DNA of 11,873 nt from a bacterium. Its GTDB lineage: Bacteria > Atribacterota > JS1 > SB-45 > 34-128. Where the stretch lies: positions 1-11,873 of the forward strand of contig JAHIPN010000131.1 of the NCBI GenBank assembly GCA_018894595.1. Direction: 5' to 3'. Shown here in pieces: positions 9,169 through 11,873 of this stretch; position 1 is the stretch's first letter; the number at the start of each line of letters is the position of its first letter. A model generated the notes under the pieces. It searched no databases. It was not told where the DNA came from and saw nothing but the letters and a program-made list of their open reading frames with translations. Position numbers and translations under genes: made by a program.

Positions 9169-9212
9169 AACTACTCATTACTATTTTCTTCGCATAATAT
9201 GCGATACGAAAC

Positions 9213-9250
9213 TGAGATTGCTTCGTCGTTTCACTCCTCGCAACGACATT
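9213..9250 (+). repeat. GAGATTGC...GCAACGACATT module, copy in the murJ-rpsT gap
   Basis: This is the same module as at 277-316 and 10125-10185. The outer arms are ATTGC (9217-9221) and GCAAC (9240-9244), so one outer pair is lost by a T-to-C change. It is preceded by GCGATACGAAACT and followed by the pyrimidine-rich heptads. Confidence 0.7.
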
Positions 9251-9262
9251 TTTATTTCTTCA

Positions 9263-9304
9263 TTATGACTTCTGAATTCTGTCTCCTGTCTTTTGACTTC
9301 TTTT
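9263..9304 (+). repeat. Pyrimidine-rich heptad array, six units
   Basis: Six 7-bp units follow without a gap: TTATGAC, TTCTGAA, TTCTGTC, TCCTGTC, TTTTGAC, TTCTTTT. The consensus is about TTCTGAC. An equivalent six-unit array is at 10198-10239 and a three-unit one at 328-348. Confidence 0.75.
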
Positions 9305-9320
9305 TTTCTTAAACTAACTA

Positions 9321-9379
9321 TATACGCTGAACGCTAGTTATTCTTCGCTATATACGAAATACGATATACGACATACGAA
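9321..9379 (+). repeat. ATACGCT/ATACGAN heptad array upstream of the rpsT promoter
   Basis: Two degenerate TACGCT-type units (9322-9335) and a short interruption are followed by four perfect 7-bp units, ATACGAA, ATACGAT, ATACGAC and ATACGAA (9352-9379). In the last four, only the seventh base varies. The array ends 7 nt before the -35 box of rpsT. Confidence 0.75.
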
Positions 9380-9386
9380 TAAAGGC

Positions 9387-9415
9387 TTGATTTTAAATTA
9401 AAATAATGTTAGAAT
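9387..9415 (+). promoter_or_regulatory. Promoter of rpsT
   Basis: TTGATT (9387-9392), a 17-nt spacer, and TAGAAT (9410-9415) form a good housekeeping-sigma promoter. Transcription would start near 9422, giving a leader of about 32 nt. AAAGGA (9441-9446) lies 7 nt before the ATG and is the Shine-Dalgarno sequence. Confidence 0.75.
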
Positions 9416-9453
9416 TTACCAAGTAAAATTAATATTATCGAAAGGAAATAATT

Positions 9454-9972
9454 ATGCCCCAATTAAAATCAGCAATAAAAAGAGTTAAAACCTCTGAAAA
9501 GAGTCATTTAAGGAATATATCTTATAAATCAAAAATAAAAAGTAGTATTAAAAAATTCGCTCTTGCCCTTTCAGAAAAAAAGAAAGAAGAATCAAATAAA
9601 TATTTTACAGATTCTATTTCAATTTTGGACAAAGCTGTTAACAAAGGCATCTTGCCTAAAAATACTGCTTCTCGCCAAAAATCAAGTTTAACTAAAAAAC
9701 TAAATACTTTAATAAAGTTAGAACCAACCAAGGAGTCTGCACCTGCTGCCCCTGAAAAAGTAGTAGAGACTCAAGAGAAGCCAGTAGTTAAAAAGGTAAA
9801 GGCAGCAAAAGCTGCTAAAAAACTAGTAACTAAGAAACCAGCGGTTTCTAAGAAAAAAACAGAGACAAAAAAAACAGTTAAAGCTAAAGTAAAACCAGTG
9901 GTTAAAAAAGCTGCTAAAGCTGCTAAAAAACCAGCAACTAAGAAAACTGAAACTAAAAAAACAAAATCGTAA
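9454..9972 (+). CDS. rpsT: Ribosomal protein bS20 with a lysine/alanine-rich histone H1-like tail
   Basis: bS20 binds 16S rRNA early in assembly of the small ribosomal subunit. Residues 1 to about 88 are a typical full-length bS20, with PQLKSAIKRVKTSEK at the start and helices up to KKLNTLIKLE. The family normally ends there at about 85-90 residues. This product continues to 172 residues with a tail of Lys, Ala, Val, Thr and Pro. The tail has an internal duplication: residues 109-141 and 147-170 both start KPVVKK, contain AAKAAKK and end TETKKT. The tail resembles bacterial histone H1-like and AlgP-type nucleic-acid-binding tails and is probably disordered. The gene has its own promoter and points toward holA, as I recall for Bacillota. 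The reading frame across the junction is uninterrupted, and the RBS and start are clear. Confidence 0.95.
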   Translation: MPQLKSAIKRVKTSEKSHLRNISYKSKIKSSIKKFALALSEKKKEESNKYFTDSISILDKAVNKGILPKNTASRQKSSLTKKLNTLIKLEPTKESAPAAPEKVVETQEKPVVKKVKAAKAAKKLVTKKPAVSKKKTETKKTVKAKVKPVVKKAAKAAKKPATKKTETKKTKS

Positions 9973-10001
9973 TTTAAAAGTAAAAAAGATTTTCCCCAAT
10001 T

Positions 10002-10084
10002 TGTAGGGGCACAATGAATTGTGCCCTCTCTGTCTTTATATTATTTCCATTTACACTGTGGGCACGATGCATCGTGCCCCTACA
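10002..10084. repeat. REP pair in inverted orientation (BIME-like), copy 4
   Basis: GTAG (10003-10006) precedes arms GGGCACAAT (10007-10015) and ATTGTGCCC (10018-10026). A perfect 20-bp palindrome (10060-10079) follows after 33 nt, and then CTAC (10080-10083). It sits between the convergent ends of rpsT and holA. Both hairpins are identical to those of copies 2 and 3, while the spacer is different. Confidence 0.85.
10007..10045 (+). terminator. rpsT: REP hairpin that may terminate rpsT transcription
   Basis: The first hairpin of copy 4 (arms 10007-10015 and 10018-10026) lies 34 nt after the rpsT stop codon and is followed by the T/C-rich stretch TCTCTGTCTTTATATTATTT. This is the only stem in the gap with a T-rich downstream side on the plus strand. 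The T run is interrupted, so termination is only a possibility. Confidence 0.35.
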
Positions 10085-10124
10085 TCTGAATCCTAATTTT
10101 CTTCAAACAATTTGCGATACGAAA

Positions 10125-10185
10125 TCGAGATTGCTTCCCCTGCTTTCGCTGGGGCAGGCTTACTTTGTTCCTCGCAATGACATTT
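10125..10185 (+). repeat. GAGATTGC...GCAATGACATTT module with a 22-nt inserted hairpin
   Basis: The outer arms ATTGC (10130-10134) and GCAAT (10174-10178) match the other copies. The interior is 39 nt instead of 17-18, because of an extra segment at 10137-10158 that can fold by itself, either CCTGC with GCAGG or CCCC with GGGG. The text before it (CTGAATCCTAATTTT) matches the gap next to dnaK. Confidence 0.7.
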
Positions 10186-10197
10186 CTGTTTTTTTCA

Positions 10198-10269
10198 TTC
10201 CGACTCCTGAATTCTGGCTTCTGACTTCCTCTTTCCTAACTATACGCTATACGCTGTACGCTCTACGCT
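10198..10269 (+). repeat. Heptad arrays running into the end of holA
   Basis: Six pyrimidine-rich heptads (TTCCGAC, TCCTGAA, TTCTGGC, TTCTGAC, TTCCTCT, TTCCTAA, 10198-10239) and CT are followed by four heptads ATACGCT, ATACGCT, GTACGCT and CTACGCT (10242-10269). The last unit contains the holA stop codon (CTA on this strand, 10263-10265), so the end of holA is written in repeat sequence. Confidence 0.8.
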
Positions 10270-11294
10270 AATTTCCCCTGATCTATTATATTAATAACCA
10301 ATTCTTCTAAAATAATCTTGGGTTCTTTCCGGCTATCTTTTAGTTCCAAGTCTGCAATATTCAATAATTCATAAGATTTACAAATTTCCTTAAAGGTATA
10401 TTTTTTAGACTGTTTTATTGTTTTTTCAACAACAAAGTAAGGAAGTCTTAATTTCTTCTCCACTTCTTTAAAATTAAATCCGTTTGCCAGTAATAATTTT
10501 GTTTGAAGTATAAGTTTTATTTGCCTGTATATCATAGCAAATATGGATAAATAATGAAGGTTACCTTGATTCAGCTTTACCAAGCCATCTATTGCGTTTT
10601 TTATATCTTTATCTCCAATAGAATCTAATACTTTAAATATATTAACTGCCTCTGAACCACCTATGGTTATCATAACATCTTCTTTTTCTATTATTTTTTG
10701 GTCTTTTGTATAAATATCTATTTTTTCTATTTCATTAAAAAGACGCCCTAAATCAGAACCAACTATAGATTGTAAATAAAATAGAGCTTCCGAAGTTATT
10801 TTTTTATTACTCTGCCTGAATTTAGAATTTATCCATAAGGTTAATTTTGCTTTATTTGTAATGCTAAAATTAGATACTACCCCTACCTTTTTAATTGCTG
10901 TAACCAATTCTTTGTTTGGACTGCTCTCTTTATAAATAATTATTAGGGATGAAAAATTGTTTTTTAAACTTAGCCGGTTAAAATAATTTACTAATTTTGT
11001 CTCATCATTTTTATTAATTTTTTCTGCTTCCTTTATTACTACTAATTTATATTTCGACATCAGTGGCAGTGTTTTTAAATCATTTATTACTTCGTTTATA
11101 GATAATTTTTCACCATAAAAAACCTTATAATTTAACTCTCTGTAAGCAGGGTCAATTAATCTGTTTCGAAGTTTTTTTGAAATGTCTTCTTTTAAATAAT
11201 TTTCATTTCCATAAAATAGATAAACAGGGTATATTTCCTCCTGTTTCGTAAGATTTAAGATATCTTCGTAATTCATATATCTCCCTTGGTTCAT
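10263..11294 (-). CDS. holA: DNA polymerase III subunit delta (clamp loader)
   Basis: HolA is the delta subunit of the replicative clamp loader. It opens the beta sliding clamp and belongs to the AAA+ fold without being an ATPase itself. The 343-residue product is of normal size. The N-terminal YPVYLFYGNENYLKEDI, the central PLMSKYKLVVIKEAEKI and the C-terminal helical collar with FAMIYRQIKLILQTKLLL and LELKDSR match the family. The outer ATG (11294) starts 1 nt after the comEC stop codon, with AAGGG 12 nt upstream. A second ATG at 11276 has GGGAG 4 nt upstream and would give the N-terminal length I recall for Bacillus YqeN, so the true start may be either. The last codons and the stop codon overlap a heptad repeat array. 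Confidence 0.93.
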   Translation of the reverse strand: MNQGRYMNYEDILNLTKQEEIYPVYLFYGNENYLKEDISKKLRNRLIDPAYRELNYKVFYGEKLSINEVINDLKTLPLMSKYKLVVIKEAEKINKNDETKLVNYFNRLSLKNNFSSLIIIYKESSPNKELVTAIKKVGVVSNFSITNKAKLTLWINSKFRQSNKKITSEALFYLQSIVGSDLGRLFNEIEKIDIYTKDQKIIEKEDVMITIGGSEAVNIFKVLDSIGDKDIKNAIDGLVKLNQGNLHYLSIFAMIYRQIKLILQTKLLLANGFNFKEVEKKLRLPYFVVEKTIKQSKKYTFKEICKSYELLNIADLELKDSRKEPKIILEELVINIIDQGKLA

Positions 11295-11295
11295 T

Positions 11296-11873
11296 TTAAT
11301 TGTTTCCCTTCAGTGTTTTTATCCAATATTCCTGGCCGTTTGTTCTTATAATTATCGTTCCGTCTTCATCTGTTCGATATATTTGTATATTCTTATCTTC
11401 TAATCTTTCTATAATTTTCTGCGAAGGATGCCCAAAATGGTTTTCGCCCACAGTAATAACTGCAATACTCGGGTTAACCTTATCTAAAAATTCCAATGTA
11501 GTGGAAGTTGAACTTCCATGATGACCAAGTTTTAAAACATTACTATTTAATATATCTTGCCAAACTAATAATCTTTTTTCCGCTTCCCTTTCAATATCTC
11601 CAGTAAACAAAAAATTTGAATTTTTATAATATAATTTTACCACAATTGAATGGTTATTAAAATCAGAATCCTTATCTAAATTTGAAGTATGTTGAGGATT
11701 AAGTATAAGCATCTCCATATTTTTACTAAAAATATAGTTATCTCCCGATTTAGTTTGATAATATGGGATATTCTTTTCTTTTATAATTGAAATAAACTCC
11801 CTATATTCTGAAACATCACAAATAAACCCGCTATCTAAGACCGCATCTACTTTAAGTTGTCTAAGAATAGGCA
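11296..11873 (-). CDS. comEC: ComEC/Rec2 family DNA-uptake protein, C-terminal part (cut by window edge)
   Basis: ComEC is the inner-membrane channel for single-stranded DNA in natural transformation. Its C-terminal metallo-beta-lactamase-like domain is proposed to act as the nuclease that degrades the non-transforming strand. Only the last 191 codons are in the window, and the frame stays open to the edge. The visible part is the end of this beta-lactamase domain: VDAVLDSG, then SIVVKLYYKNSNFLFTGDIE with the metal-binding Asp, LKLGHHGSSTS, and IAVITVGENHFGHPS. The start and the membrane domains lie beyond the right edge. It is followed after 1 nt by holA, the usual pairing in Bacillota. A stand-alone beta-lactamase-fold protein cannot be excluded without the missing part. 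Confidence 0.88.
   Translation of the reverse strand, partial: PILRQLKVDAVLDSGFICDVSEYREFISIIKEKNIPYYQTKSGDNYIFSKNMEMLILNPQHTSNLDKDSDFNNHSIVVKLYYKNSNFLFTGDIEREAEKRLLVWQDILNSNVLKLGHHGSSTSTTLEFLDKVNPSIAVITVGENHFGHPSQKIIERLEDKNIQIYRTDEDGTIIIRTNGQEYWIKTLKGNN

Noticed and set aside
9823..10014. Minus-strand open frame rich in Phe, opposite the rpsT tail
   Set aside because: It is the antisense image of the lysine-rich (AAA/AAG) tail, which gives Phe-rich translation on the other strand. It has no independent support.
10014..10271. Plus-strand open frame of 85 codons after rpsT
   Set aside because: It starts inside a REP hairpin and runs through the GAGATTGC module and heptads into the end of holA. 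It has no ribosome-binding site and its composition follows the repeats.

Overview
The window is AT-rich bacterial DNA, roughly one third G+C by eye. It carries a conserved housekeeping block plus four intergenic gaps filled with repeats. On the minus strand, reading right to left, the genes are comEC (3' part only), holA, [rpsT on the plus strand], murJ, lepA, hemW, hrcA, grpE and dnaK. The order comEC-holA-rpsT-lepA-hemW-hrcA-grpE-dnaK is, from memory, the Bacillota (Bacillus-type) order. Here murJ occupies the place where spore formers have gpr/spoIIP. This suggests a non-sporulating Bacillota-like lineage or an uncultivated low-GC phylum with the same synteny (Atribacterota is one candidate). 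The sequence alone does not fix the phylum.

Transcription units: (1) comEC-holA, separated by 1 nt. (2) murJ-lepA-hemW, with gaps of 3 and 14 nt: lipid II flippase, EF-4 and heme chaperone. (3) hrcA-grpE-dnaK, the class I heat-shock operon, with a clear TTGACA/17 bp/TATCTT promoter and a perfect CIRCE operator just downstream, so HrcA would repress its own operon. No dnaJ follows within the 376 bases after dnaK. (4) rpsT alone on the plus strand with its own promoter. It encodes ribosomal protein bS20 fused to a lysine/alanine-rich, histone H1-like tail of about 80 residues with an internal duplication.

The striking content is intergenic. Four gaps (about 115-378, 4288-4434, 8973-9379 and 10002-10269) hold copies of a modular composite repeat, always in the same orientation. 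Its modules run in the same order. First comes a pair of inverted hairpins, each preceded by GTAG, which is the layout of REP/BIME elements mobilised by RAYT transposases. Next come an AT-rich linker and a GAGATTGC...GCAATGACATT module. Then comes a pyrimidine-rich 7-bp tandem array (TTCTGAN type), and last a 7-bp tandem array of NTACGCT or ATACGAN type. The hairpin stems differ in sequence but stay perfectly paired, so the structure rather than the sequence is conserved. The heptad arrays run into neighbouring genes: the stop codons of dnaK, holA and hemW lie in or at the edge of such arrays, and the only Shine-Dalgarno candidate of murJ lies inside one.

Gaps over 300 bases: 1-376, 4078-4431 and 8967-9453 are all described below. 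Only 1-114 remains essentially unexplained.
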